From: Ampelocalamus luodianensis
Taxonomy: Eukaryota; Streptophyta; Magnoliopsida; Poales; Poaceae
Direction of reading: 5' to 3'
Assembly (NCBI GenBank): GCA_036346255.1
Contig: CM070622.1
Location: 17,696,751-17,760,750, forward strand
Length of the DNA: 64,000 nucleotides
The translations under genes were made by a program, and so were the position numbers. Within the stretch, counting starts at the first letter, position 1. The number at the start of each line of letters is the position of its first letter. A model generated the notes under the pieces. The model saw only the letters and a program-made list of their open reading frames with translations, had not been told where the DNA came from and made no database searches. Positions 47,480-58,975 of the stretch are shown here, in pieces.

Positions 47480-47500
47480 TCCAGCCCCCCAGCTTCAAGT
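47480..47500 (-). promoter_or_regulatory. Polypurine tract of the element
   Basis: Read on the minus strand, AAGCTGGGGGGCTGGA abuts the 3' LTR beginning TGACGAGG. This is the expected plus-strand primer for reverse transcription, and its position fixes the element orientation. Confidence 0.75.
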
Positions 47501-47886
47501 GAAAATGGCGTACTTGACCGAAGGGTTGGCGATGATCTTTCGACCATTAGGAGGTCGTAGGAAGAATGTTAAAGGAAAAACTCTTCAACAAATGTTTCTC
47601 TTGACCAGAAATATGCTTGATTGAGGTAACTTGTTAAGAATATTACGATTGCAAAGTAGTCGTAGAATTTCTTACGACTTCGGAGCGATCGTGGCCTTAT
47701 GATCGGAAGCAAAACTTTTCCGATCGGCTTTGCATTTGACCTGGGGGTCAAGACGGTAATTTCGCTTGAGGTGTGAAAAGTGTCTTGGGACTTTCGAACG
47801 GGCAGGTAAAAAGCCTGTCCGTCGGAGCAATTCCCGAAGCGGTGGAGACTGTTGGGATCCCACGGTGTTTCGTTCCAAGCGTGTGG

Positions 47887-47895
47887 TTATAAAAC
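47887..47895 (+). promoter_or_regulatory. TATA box of the antisense gene
   Basis: GGTTATAAAACGG lies about 140 bp upstream of the antisense start codon at 48033 and points opposite to the gag-pol transcript. It suggests the antisense gene has its own promoter, independent of the LTRs. Confidence 0.55.
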
Positions 47896-48989
47896 GGACC
47901 GCGGAGGTAAAACTTAGGGTTCTTACCTTTTCACCCAACAGTTTGTTGCTTTCTTGTCTCTTCCGCCGCCGGTGATTCTGTGCACTTGCTTGGAGCTTTC
48001 CCGAATCCAATTCTTCCCGCCCTTGAGAGAGAATGGCTAGGATTGTCTCTAAGTGGGCTGAGTCGGAGATGGATGATGCCAAGATGATCGCTGAGTCGCC
48101 AGAAGATCCCGAGGACTTCTCATGAAGTGGATTGCGCGAATGAGCAAGATTGGCCGTCGGGAGAGGAAGGCCAAATTCCGCTTTTCAGCGCATCGTGAGT
48201 GCGGCCTCCGATTGCCCGCTCACCCCTTCCTCACACTCGCGTTCGAGCACTTCAAGGTGGAATTAGTGAATCTCAGTCCTAATTCCATCACAATGCTGAA
48301 CGTGTTCGTGTACTTGTGTGAGGCCTACCTGGGGATTCCGGTGGATCTCGAGCTTTTCCAGTATTACTACGGAATGGCTCGTCAAGCCGGGATTGCCGGT
48401 AGCTGTGGTCTGAAGCTCCACGACGGTAAGTCGAAGGAGTACATTCAGATGTTTACCCGGTCATGATGGCCGGGGTGGAAAAAGAAGTGGTTTTACTGGG
48501 AGGTTACCAAGGAAGATAGCCTCTCATTCGCCGGAAAGGCCGCCGAGCGGTCTCCTTCCTGGGACTCGACTCCCAGTAACCTCGACCGGATAGCCCCCTA
48601 TATTCAAGCTATCAAAGACTTGAAGTCGGAGGGGCTCACCGGTTGGCACGTGGTGAAGGACTTCATCACGCGCCGGATCAGTCCTTTGAAGGCACGAGTT
48701 CCTCCCATGTGGAGGTACTCGGGAAAGGACGACCCAACCAGGGATTATAAAGACGGTGAGTAGCAAAACTTACTCTTTTGGTTCTGTCCTTGGTTAATCC
48801 TGATTTAGTCTTCTGATCGTACTATTTATGTGTACAGATCTTCCGCTGGCGGAGGTTGACGCGCGTGTCAGGCTCATCTACGAGAAGCACCCGACCAACA
48901 TTATGGCTCCTCAAATCCTTGCGGTTTTGACCACAGAGGAGAAAGAAGAGCGCTTAAAGGTAATCAAATGATTTTATCCTTAGGCGTTT

Positions 48990-49185
48990 TGCTGTCGTAA
49001 AACGATATACGACTAACGGGTTTGTCGTAGAAGAACTTACAACTAGATACTGATCGTAGAAAAACTTACGACCGAATGTAATCGTAAGAGAACTTACGAC
49101 TAGATAATGTCGTAGAAATGCTTACGACTTTTGAACTGGTCGTACAAATGACCAGATAGTGATCGTAGAAGATCTTACGACCACT
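48990..49185. repeat. Hairpin array in intron 2 of the antisense gene
   Basis: Seven short inverted repeats occur in about 190 bp, such as TCGTAGAAAAACTTACGA and TGTCGTAGAAATGCTTACGA. They resemble those in the LTRs and are spaced 20-30 bp apart. Confidence 0.85.
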
Positions 49186-50629
49186 TTTTTCTTTTTCAAC
49201 AGAAAGTTGGCATGGAAAACCGCCAAGACGACGAGGAAGTCGATTTGGTGGTCATCGGGGCGACTGCGCAGGCGGAGTCAGCAAAGTCCCCTCCATCCAA
49301 GAAGCGTCGAATGGTAAAAGTCGGCGATAAGGGTGGTTCAAGTTTGGCTCCTCTTGCTCCTTTCGCTAAATTTGCCATGGACATGGCTGCGGCGAAGAAG
49401 AAAGCAGAAGCGGAGGCCTTTGCCCTTAAGCGCAAGGTCCCCAAGGTTAAGGTACCCTTCTATTACGACAACAAGTCATTCGCAGTTTCAGCTTCTCGTG
49501 GCTTCATAAGACAGCTAGAAAAGGAGAACTGGAAGAACTTCACGTCTTTTGTGAAGGAAACAACTGCTCCGGTGGGATCTGAGGCCGAGGGGAGCAGCGC
49601 TCTTAGGGTGGTCGAGACTGATTCTCGACCACCCGGGAAGTCGGGAGGAGGCGACTCCTGTTGTCCCGAGTGCTTCTCGACTAGAAATGGTTGAGAAGAA
49701 GTCGAAGAAATCTTCCGTCGGGAAGGTTGCTCCCAAGTTTCGAGTTAGGTCCAGCGCACAGAGGTATGTAAAAAATATAAGTGTAATAACTGCACTTACT
49801 GTTTGTCTTTTACGAGTTGACTTACTTCTGCGTATTGTGATTTTAGCCCGACGTCTTCAGCCCCCAGGGATGCTCCGGTGGAGGAGCCTGCTGTCACTCC
49901 TTCAGCTGGCGAGGGTGTGACTGCGGTAGTAGCCGAAGATCCGGCTACTATTCCTGCGGCAGAAGAAGCTGCGGCTGCTGAGGTCGCTACGACCGCTGAG
50001 GATGCCAAAGTCGCTACGACAACCGAGGCTGTCGTAGAGACTAGAGAGGAGGCGACAGAGGCCTCGAGGGAGATAACGGAGGTCGGTGGCAGCGAGAGTG
50101 CTGACCGCCGTGCCGGTAAGGAGGTTGTCGAGGACGTTCCTTCCGGCCCTCCAGGTGGTGTTCCCGTCACCGAGTCAGAGGAAGAAGAGTACTTCAACTT
50201 TTGCTCTGATTTCTTTGACCCTGACTCTATCGTAGGATCTTTTGCCTACCGATCTCGCGACCGAGTTCCACACCCCAGCAGCATTCCCAATTATGGGGAT
50301 ATTTTCGACAACGAACGACTTGAGGGGGTCTGGTGGAAACAAGTCGAGGAGATGGATGGGCTGAAGGATCCATCACGAATAATGTCAATGTTTGCTTGGT
50401 CAAATATGAACGTAAGTATTCATCGATACTCACTTATGGTTTTTACTTCTTTCTCTTATCGTTTTTCTCCCTTGTAGAGAGCCGTGGAGCAAATCGCTAC
50501 GATTTGTTAATACCATCGGCAACTTGTCAAACTTCGACAAGAGAAAGCAGTATTCTGCGAGCAAGCAAAGAGGTGGTGAGTAATCGACTCTCGTAATCGT
50601 TCTGATTACTTGTTCAGTACTCGTAGAAG

Positions 50630-50737
50630 GTTGTCGTAGAAAAACTTACGATTTGGTACTAGTCGTAGAAAAACTTACGACTAGGGGGTAGTCGTAAAAT
50701 AGCTTACGACCACTCATCGATCGTAGAAATACTTACG
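50630..50737. repeat. Hairpin array in intron 5 of the antisense gene
   Basis: Four inverted repeats of the same family occur in tandem, including AGTCGTAGAAAAACTTACGA and ATCGTAGAAATACTTACGAC. They lie between the donor near 50576 and the acceptor CCTTTCAG ending at 50782. Confidence 0.85.
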
Positions 50738-51662
50738 ACCGCTTGTTTAAGTGTGTTCATGTCTTCACTTTACCCTTTCAGGTTTAAGAGTGACGAAAAG
50801 ACCTTGGTTGATTCACTCGACTTTGAAAAAGCCGAGTCGAAAAAGCTAAGAGATAAAGCCACCGACCTCCTGAAGAAGCTTCAGGAGGCTAACTCTACAA
50901 CTCGGCGGTTGCAGGAAAAAATAAACAGTACGTGTAATTACGACTACTTCTGATCTTGGTCTTTGTCCCCCTCCTTTTTTAAAAAACTCTCATTCTTTTG
51001 TAGAAAAAGAAGCCGAGAATAAGGCCCTTCAGGCCGAGGTGGGGGCTCTCTAGATCGAGGTCAGGGAGAAGTCCTCAGTTGTCCGTGAAATCTCCCGCAT
51101 CGTGAAGGAGAAAGATCAGGAAATTGAGAACTTGAGTTCTCAATTAGCTGGTAAGTAGATCCTTTACCTGCTATCGGTTTGTTTTATCTTCTCATAGAAT
51201 CGTTTCATTTAATCAATCCTTACTCTTTTTACATCGATTGATTGAAATAAAACAACTCCATGAGGCTTCGACTCGTTCCCAGGAGGAGATGAAATCAATG
51301 AAGATCAATCTTCAAGATAATATCTCACTTCTGAACAATGTACTCGATGGACTTCGTGCTGGGAGGGTTGCTCCTCGCGACGACACGATGATTGCTTATA
51401 CGAGTGCCATTGGGGAACAAGTCGGTACTCTACAAGAGTTGGTGGCTACTATGAAGACCAACCAGAATGATTCGATAAGGGAAGCGGTTAAAGGGGCTGT
51501 GAGCTTTGTTTTAGCAAAACTAAGGCCCGTGATCCTAACCTTAATCCTCATTCTGTTGAAGCCGACTTCGACTGCACCGAATCTGAAGCAGAGAAGCTAA
51601 TCGAAGAGATGCAGTCGGTTGGCGAGAAGGTCGCAGAGGAGATGCAGATAGAATCTCCTTGA

Positions 51663-52731
51663 TCAGAGTAGTCTTGTAACACATTTTTGTAGAGACAAGT
51701 CTTTTTGGTGGTGATGCATAAATATATGATCCTTTCTTTTTCCTGCAAATCATCTCGTAGAGTAGTTAGTAACTCGTAAGATAATGAAAGAGGAAGAAAT
51801 AATCAAACCAGATATGAATGGTTCCTCCTTTCTCCTTCCTTTTCCCTGTGAACATCTCGTAGAGTAGTTAGTAACTCGTAAGATGATAACTTGGAAAAAC
51901 TAAGACTAAGAAATGAAGTCATGTTTGTAACTTTATCTTAGCCCCCGACTACTTACTTAGTTGATTAGGAATAAACTAAGAAAGTAGTAAAGAAAGAGTT
52001 CCTGAAAACAGAGAGGTTTGTTCGACTTTTAGTTTTCGAGTATCGATTATCTTGCACTAGTCGAGAGACTAGAAACAGATCGACGCTAGGAAGTTCCCTC
52101 TAGTGGGCAAGACCACGTGCAGAGAAAAAAGTCTTCGACTAGGTGATGTTACCATCTCTGACCAGATTAATCAAATCAATAACGACAACTTGAGCAAAAC
52201 AAACATCTGGAGGACCTTAAGGATTCGTTCGACTGTTTTCGTTTTTCCTGACGGAGTTATCCTGGCAGCAAAAGTAGGAAACAGAACGACGCTAGGAAAT
52301 TCCTTCTAGTGGGCAGGATCACGTGCAGAAAGGAGAAGCTTCGACTAGGTGTGTTTCTTCCTCCGGCCAGTAAAAACCAATCAAGATAATTGAAAAGTAG
52401 TCGAACGCATCTCAAAAGGTGCACTCTTCTTAGATTATTTTTTCAAAATAAGCTAAGGTGACATGAATTTGCTTAACAACTTTCAACCATGTTTCTGAGC
52501 CCGATAACCTTTGTACTGGTTGATATAGTAAAGAACAAGGCGACATTAGGAAGCTCCTTCCAGCGGGCAGGACCACATGTAGAGAGGAGAGACTTCGACT
52601 AGATATGTTGTCATTTTTTCGACCAGTGTACAAGAGGAATGAGCATATAAAAACGGTCAAAAATGAAAGCGAAATAAAAAAAGAGACAAAAAGGTAGGGA
52701 GAACCTGATACTTTATTGTCGTAGAGGCTTG
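51663..52731. other. Spacer between convergent antisense gene and pol
   Basis: No protein is recognised. It holds repeated motifs: ATCTCGTAGAGTAGTTAGTA at about 51752 and 51845, and a recurring block with GACGCTAGGAA-TTCC, AGTGGGCA and CTTCGACTAGGTG near 52080-52150, 52285-52350 and 52540-52600. These about 235-bp spaced copies suggest an old tandem duplication. The two transcripts, reading from opposite sides, would terminate here. Confidence 0.5.
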
Positions 52732-53850
52732 TTACACATAGAACTTGCGTAACTGGTCGATGTTCCAAGAATTTGAGAGAACACGACCGTCTTCCATTGC
52801 AAGTCTTACCGATCCTAGACGCGTTACTTCGACCACAGTGTAAGGACCTTCCCATTTGGGGGAAAGTTTGTTCCGATTAGACTGGGATCGGATAAGCCTC
52901 AATACCAAGTCACCTACAGCGAGGCTGCGAGGTTGGACCTTACGATCGTAGTATCTACGCAGGGCTTGTTGGTAGACTGCGGAACGGATTAAAGCCTGGT
53001 TTCTCTTTTCCTCGAGCAGGTTGATGTCGTCCGCTCGGAGTTGTTCTTGAATGGAGTCGTTGAACTTGTCGACCCGTGCTGACCTGATCTTTAGTTCTGG
53101 CGGAAGCATGGCTTCGGCACCGAAAACTAGAAAGAAAGACTTTTCTCCTATAGCTCGGCTAGGTGTCGTGCGAATTGCCCATAATACTGAAGGTAATTCT
53201 TGTACCCAAGCCCCCGAGCGCTTGACTAGCTGATCGAAGACTCGGGTTTTAATTCCCTTCATTATCTGGCCATTCGCTCTTTCGACTGCCCCGTTGCTTT
53301 GGGGGTGGGCGACAGAAGCGTAACACAAACGAGTTCCCAACTCGTCGCAAAATTCCTGAAATTTTGCGCTTGTGAATTGTTTGCCATTATCTGTGATAAT
53401 TCGACTTGGTACTCCAAATCGAGTGATCACGCATCTCATCATGAACCGTTTTGCCACTTCCGTTGTTATCCCGGTCCACGAGCTCGCTTCTATCCATTTT
53501 GTGAACGATCTATGGCCACAAAAAGGAACTCAAACCTCCCGAGCTCGTAACGGTTCTAGGATATCAAGACCCCAGGTTGCAAAAGGCCAAGACAGAGGAA
53601 TTGTTTGCAATGCCTGAGCCGGTTGGTGTATTTGCCAGCTATGAAACTGGCACTACACACACTTCTTAACCAGCTCTCTGTCATCGTGGAGGGCTGTTGG
53701 CCAATAAAAACCTTGTCGAAAGGCTTTACCGACCAGCGTTCTGTAGGAAGCATGAGTTCCACAAATCCCTCCGTGTATGTCGTGAAGGAGTTTTAATCCT
53801 TCGCTCTGCGGAATACATCACATGAGCACTCCTTGTGTTCCTCTTTTATA
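52732..53850 (-). pseudogene. Integrase region of the gypsy element
   Basis: The zinc-binding part shows LLHDIHGG and YRTLVGKAFRQGFYWP, then KKCV and CQF separated by a TAG. The catalytic core shows VAIDR (first Asp), RIITDNGKQFTS (second Asp) and QSNGAVERANG (Glu), the D,D-35-E pattern. The C-terminal part has LSPKWEGPYTVVEV and ends LRKFYV at the TAA at 52732. A one-base loss right after VAIDR shifts the frame. A TGA lies upstream of the zinc-binding part, and a TAG within it. The last 241 codons (53457-52732) are open. Confidence 0.85.
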
Positions 53851-54660
53851 AAGGACACCTTCGACCAAAGTATACATTTTGGCCTTTCAGGATAGTCGAT
53901 CTACTTCTAGATCGTCATCGGGTACAGAACCCGTTTGAAGGTACATATAGATGGGTGTCATCCATGTATCTTCGTACTCCAGAGAGGCTGTTTCTATAGG
54001 AGGCGTCTCTAGTTCTTCGACTATAGATGACTTTTGAAGCTGTTCTAGAAACACCCCTTTCGGTACCAAGGATCGAGAAGAAACTAGACGAGCCAGTTGG
54101 TCTGCGTGGAAATTATCCTTTCGAGGGATAAATTGTGCCTCAAAACCCAAAAAATACTTTTCTAACTTTCGAACTTCCGATAAGTACCGAACATGGTCGA
54201 ATTGGAGCACTGGTACTCTTTTCTGACTTGATTCACGACTAGTTGAGAGTCTCCTCTTACGAGTAGTCGTCAAATCGAGAGCGCTTTCGCGGCTCGTATA
54301 CCAGCTAGCAAACCTTCGTACTCTGCCACGTTGTTAGTGGCCTGAAAGTATAATTGTGTGGCATATTTTAAGGTTTCTCCTGTAGGAGATTCCAGGACCA
54401 CCCCAGCCCCCGAGCCACTTATCGTAGTGACCCGTCAAAGTACATCGCCCATCGATCGTGGGAATCGTGATCGGGATCTCAACAGTTCAGGATTTGTCCA
54501 TTCGCGACAAATTTCGCCAAGATCCGATTTAATGGCCGTTCGGGACACGAAATGGATGTCGAACGCCCCAAGTTCGACTGACCATTTTGCCATGCGTCCC
54601 ACTATTTCCCTATTCTGGAGGATCGCTCCCAAGGGAAACTCAGACGAACATTATTTTGGC
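53851..54660 (-). pseudogene. RNase H and second (archaeal-type) RNase H region
   Basis: The end of the first RNase H reads LGAILQNREIVGRMAKWS and VELGAFDIHFVSR. After a short linker comes MYFDGS with GAGVVLESPTGETLKYA and NNVAEYEGLLAG in another frame, which are hallmarks of the additional RNase H of Tat-type elements. It continues into FIPRKDNFHADQLARL near 54130. At least one frameshift separates YFDGS from GAGVV. Confidence 0.75.
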
Positions 54661-55710
54661 ACAACCGCACACAATAGTTTGTGCGCCTGAAAATAATGCC
54701 GCAGTTTCCTCGAAGACATGAGGAGGGCATATAGAAGTTTTTGAACCTGAGGGTAACGCTCCTTAGGTCCGTGTAAAACCTCACTGACGTAGTAGACTGG
54801 TCGTTGAATGTTCTCACGTTCTACGACCAAAGATCGCGCCATCGCCTCTAGCGTGACAGCTAGGTAAATTAAGAGCGTCTCTCCTGGTTTCGGTGAAACC
54901 AAAACAGGAGCACTCGTAAGATACCTCTTGACTTCCTCGAAGGCTAAGTTAGCCTCTTCCGTCCACTCGAAGCCTTCATGTTTCCTTAGAAGTTTGAAGA
55001 AAGGGAGCCCTTTTTCCCCAGGCGTGCTATGAAATGACTTAACGCCGCCATGCATCCTGTGAGTTTCTGGACTTCTTTCTTCGTGGTCGGGGGGGGGGGG
55101 CGCATATGAGTGATGGCTTTTATCTTTTCGGGATTTGCTTCGATTCCTCGTGCAGAGACCAGAAATTCAAGTAATTTCCCCGAAGAGACCCCGAACACAC
55201 ACTTCTCGGGATTAAGTTTCAAGTGGTGTTTTCTGAGGTTGTCGAAAGTCTCCTGTAAGTCTGTGATATGATTGAGTCGTTTGCTGCTTTTTACAACTAG
55301 ATCATCAACATAGGCTTCCAGGTTTCGGCCTAGTTGAGGAGCAAAAGTCGTTTGCATCAAACGCTGAAAAGAAGCTCCAACATTTTTTAAGCCGAATGAT
55401 ATTTTAACATAGTAAAATATCCCAAACGGTGTAATAAACGCGGTCTTCTCCTCATCTTCTCGACACATACTAATCTGGTGGTAACGAGTATGCATCTAGA
55501 AAACTCAACATTTCACACCTGCAGAGAGTCAACCACCGATCGATACGAGGTAAAGGGAAATCATCTTTTGGACAAGCTTTATTAAGGTCAGTAAAGTCCA
55601 CGCACATACGCCATTTGCCGTTCGACTTTCTAACCATTACAGGGTTGGCCAACCACTTAGGGGGGTCGGCTTCTCTTATGAAGTCTGCTTTAAGCAACTT
55701 GTCCAATTAT
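54661..55710 (-). pseudogene. Reverse transcriptase and connection domain
   Basis: Motifs in order are WLANPVMVRKSNGKWRMCVD, FTDLNKACPKDDFPLPRID, FLDAYS, then HQISM, KTAFITPFGIFYY, GASFQRLM, YVDDLVVKS (catalytic YVDD), LNPEKCVFGV and GIEANPEKI. The connection domain FEWTEEANLAFEEVKRYL and RPVYYVSEVL follow. A one-base deletion in the FLDAYS-GYHQI stretch near 55493 breaks the frame. Otherwise the core is well preserved. Confidence 0.88.
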
Positions 55711-56004
55711 GATCTAATAGCATCTCGTCGATCAGGGGCAAATCTTCATAATTTTTGTTTTACGGGTAGTTTATCAGGCCGTAAAGCTACCCTGTGCTCG
55801 ATCACTTCCCTGGGGACTCCGGGCATGTTGGATGCTTGCCACGCGAAGACATCAGCGTTTGCCTGGAGGAAAGTGAAGAGGGCGTCTTCCTATTTGGGGT
55901 CGGAAGAATCCCCAATGCGAACAGTCTTCGAGGGCTCCTCCGCGTCCAGAGGAACCTCTTTGACCTGGTCGTTCGGCTTAGGTGCAGCTTTAGGCTTCGA
56001 CTTG

Positions 56005-56469
56005 CTAGTCGAAGGCTGACTTTCGTCTCGAGTTGGTAGTTGTCCAACCATCTTGAGGGAAAGACGGTCGCAAGTGCGTCATCTTCTTGTCACAGTATAT
56101 CGTGATCACTCCTTTGGGACCTGGCATCTTAAGACATTGATACCCATAATGAGTAGCTATTAAGAATCTTGCCAAAGTTGGTCGTCCGAGTATGGCGTTA
56201 TATGCTGTGTCGAAATCGACCACATCAAAAGAGACCTTCTTTGTCCTGAAATTGCTTGGTGATCCAAACGTTAAAGGAAGAGAGTATTGGCCAATTGGTT
56301 TGGCCGAAGACCCCGGTACGATTCCATGAAATAAATATCGTACCGATCTTACCTTTGTCCTAGGTACCTGCATCTCGTCTAGGGTACTCGTAAACAGTAT
56401 GTTTAACGAGCTTCCACCATCAACCGAAACTCGATTGACTCGACAATTGTTGATGGTGGGTTCGACCAC
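56005..56469 (-). pseudogene. Aspartic protease region
   Basis: This is a 154-codon open segment with RVSVDGGSSLNILF (active site DGGSS, the variant seen in Tat-type elements), LPLTFGSPSNF, VDFDTAYNAILGRPTLARF and CLKMPGPKGVITI. It releases the element's proteins from the Gag-Pol precursor. It is open itself but separated from RT by broken sequence (55710-56000). Confidence 0.85.
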
Positions 56470-57169
56470 TATCAGAAATCGACCTGGTCTAGTTGAAGGG
56501 ATCGAACAATCACCCTTCTCGAAAGTAATGGTGACTTCCGACTACTTCGGTAATTTATTAACAAGAGGGGAGTCGATTGTGTTTACCTCATGCTCGATGA
56601 CTTTGGTGCCTCCCTCGCGATTCATATGCCAAGATCCCCATAGATGTGATCGATGGTGTGTTGCGGATCTGAACGACATCTCCTCATCATCCAATCCTTC
56701 GTCACTTGTTTGGCCTACCTGTTCAAGAGTAGGAAGTGGCCCTTGCTAGAGTAATAGTCTTGAGTTTCGTAGGAAAACTCGCGATTCTGAAGATCATGCC
56801 TTCTTTTTATGAAAAGGACACCACAGGTTTATCGTTTCTCCGATCTTGGCGCTTACCTTTGCCTCGATCGGGATTTTGCTGGCGTTGCGTGGCTCCTTGT
56901 CGCTACGGCCAGACCTCCTTAGAACCAACTCTGGGAGATTTGTGTCTCTTTGCCTTGTTCTTAGATTTCCTAGCCTTTTATCCTTTTTCTTGCTACCTTG
57001 ATCGCCTCACGTGGGATGTTGTCTTCACGATCGATAGTATTGTTCCACTCATCGCTTGGCTGACGATCGCGCCTATCGGCCATCTCAAAGAGTTCGCGGC
57101 GGTGGCGGTGGATGTAAAGCGATATCCTCTGTTATCCTTCTGCTACGGACTCCCTGCTTGAAAGTCCTG

Positions 57170-58410
57170 ATCACAGATGAGTCAGAAACTTCCGGAATAG
57201 AATTTCGAACCTAATCGGCGCTGATGAATTGACGTAGCGTTTCATGGTCGTTACGCCTTATTCGGTGCAGATCATCCTCCTTTCTAGGGCGATTGTAAGT
57301 GCCATGGAAATTTGCCAGCAAAAGATCACAGAGATGTTGCCATGAGTAGATCTATTCGAATGGCTGGTTTAAAAGCCATGATCGTGCCGATCCTTCGAGC
57401 ACAGTCGGAAGGTAATTCGCCATGACATGCTCTCCTCCTCCTGCGGCTCGGATAGCTGTAGTATAAATCTGGAGGAACTCGATGGGATTTTGGGTTCCAT
57501 CGAATTTCTCCAAATTTGCTGGTCGAAAACGAGGCGGCCAGCAAACTGCTCGAAGGTTGGGTGAAAATGCCCGGCACCCCGAGATAACCTCCTGCCTTCT
57601 TCTTTGCAGAAAAGAAGGGTTGATGTCGCCGGGTGATCATACTCGTCGATACCCAGCCACAGGAGGGCTAGACCTATGATAGGTTTCAGCCTTACGAGGG
57701 AAATACTCCTCGTACTCCGCTTGTTGTCGTGCATCTCATCGCTGAAGTGGTGAAAGATCACCTCTCCTGGTGGTTTGTTGCGTCTTTCTCATGTCAGGAG
57801 AACGACGTGAGTGATGTTTATGCCGCCTTCTATGCGACGAGCTATCTGAACGACTGGCGGAAGAAGGAGTCGTAATACTACGACTTCCTGGTTGTGGTCG
57901 ACGAAGATGCTCGAGTTTGGCCATTGTGTCGCGAAGCCTTTGTGTGATCTCTTCTGCAAAGAGATCATACCCTGGTGCTCGAGCGAGCTCTTGAGTCGGG
58001 TTTTCCAGCAAGTCGTTGATGCGCTGGAGTTCTTGAGCTTCCTCCGACTGGAAATAAGCACGCTCAGGAAGGTTTTTCTGAGTTGCTATTTTCCTCCGTC
58101 GGTTGTCTCGAAATGGCCTATTTCGCACCCGAGTTAGCTTTAATGGAGTGCGAGAATGTTGAGGATGTCCCGCACGTTCATTAAAGTGTTTGTTTCATTC
58201 GTCAGCGGTGGCGCCCCTGCCATTGCCACGAGGGGGTGTAGAGTATGCTCGTCGGGGAGCATCGTCAATCCTTCCCCTGGGAGAACGATTCTTATCAGAG
58301 GGAAGGACGAAGACCTCCTGTGGATGATATCCACTTGCGCTTGAGGCCTCCTCGCTTGAGGAGTAGTCGAGCGACACCATCTGGTGACTTGGAGTAAACC
58401 CCTCCAAGTA
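57170..58410 (-). pseudogene. Gag region
   Basis: The capsid-type core reads KFDGTQNPIEFLQIYTTAI, GGEHVMANYLPTVLEGSA, SWLLNQPFE, then a TAG, LLLANFHGTYNRP and TLRQFISAD, then a second TAG (57530-57220). This matches the retrotransposon gag family. Upstream segments (57736-58128 and 58195-58407) are charged and disordered-looking, with SSxSRSDSSSHRRRHKHHS near 57830. No intact CCHC zinc knuckle was seen downstream (56800-57000), where the frame is disrupted. Confidence 0.75.
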
Positions 58411-58951
58411 GGGGAACTCCGGGTTATAACCGTCTCCGTCTACAGGTGGACCCTGCGTCGGGACGGTTGGACTTGGAGAAACAACATGCTCGATCCTCTT
58501 TCCTGCGAAAATACTCGGAGATAGAGGACCATCAGATGTCGATGGAGCTCCGGAATGATGGCTTCCAGAACCTATCTTGCCAAGTCGTACTACCTCGGGG
58601 GAACTCGAACGCTTGGAGGAAAAACTCTCGCCGTGTTGCGAATTTACCCCAATGCATTCCTGTTGTTGGTCATGGTGACCCTAGCCCCCTTAGGAAGCAG
58701 GTTCCTCAGCTGGGCGTACTGTTGTGAGGGATAAGGATCCCCCATGTTCTCCGATGACGGGCGCCTCTCGAGATCGATAAAAGATCTCGAGGCGGCAGAC
58801 CGCCGAAGATTCGATACTCGGTCAGTAGTCGAAACCAAAGATCCATGTCGATGTCACGTGTCGGTCAAGTCGAACCAATTCTCCTCGTTCTATTCTCCTG
58901 CCATGGTAGCATCAAAGAGAAAAGAAAGAACTGTTGACAAGGAATTACCAG

Positions 58952-58975
58952 AAGCTCCCCACGGACGGCGCCAAC
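58952..58975 (-). promoter_or_regulatory. Primer-binding site of the element
   Basis: On the minus strand, TTGGCGCCGTCCGTGGGGA starts one base inside the 5' LTR. This is the classic primer-site and leader motif of plant gypsy elements and fixes the 5' end at 58976-59729. Confidence 0.85.

Larger units (their letters stand above)
48033..51662 (+). pseudogene. Antisense multi-exon gene (putative gypsy-type transposon family, PF04195-like)
   Basis: The start is MARIVSKWAESEMDD at 48033. The conserved domain has RECGLRLPAHPF, LVNLSPNSITMLNVFVYLCE and AYLGIPVD, matching the PF04195 family (from memory). Then come RSxWPGWKKKWFYWEV and WHVVKDFITRRISPLKAR. Plausible GT-AG introns lie at about 48754-48837, 48960-49201, 49764-49845, 50413-50478, 50576-50782, 50929-51003 and one near 51150. 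Later exons encode a Lys/Ala-rich segment, a Glu/Ala/Thr-rich acidic region with VATTAE repeats, and coiled coils (for example LRDKATDLLKKLQEA). Breaks include an early TGA/frameshift at about 48121, a TGA at 48464 and a TAG near 51051. The last acceptor looks lost. The function of these proteins is unknown. Confidence 0.65.

Noticed and set aside
49878..50197. Overlapping plus (199-codon) and minus (133-codon) open frames
   Set aside because: The plus-strand one fits an exon of the antisense element gene with splice borders. The minus-strand Ser/Ala/Thr-rich frame is its shadow.
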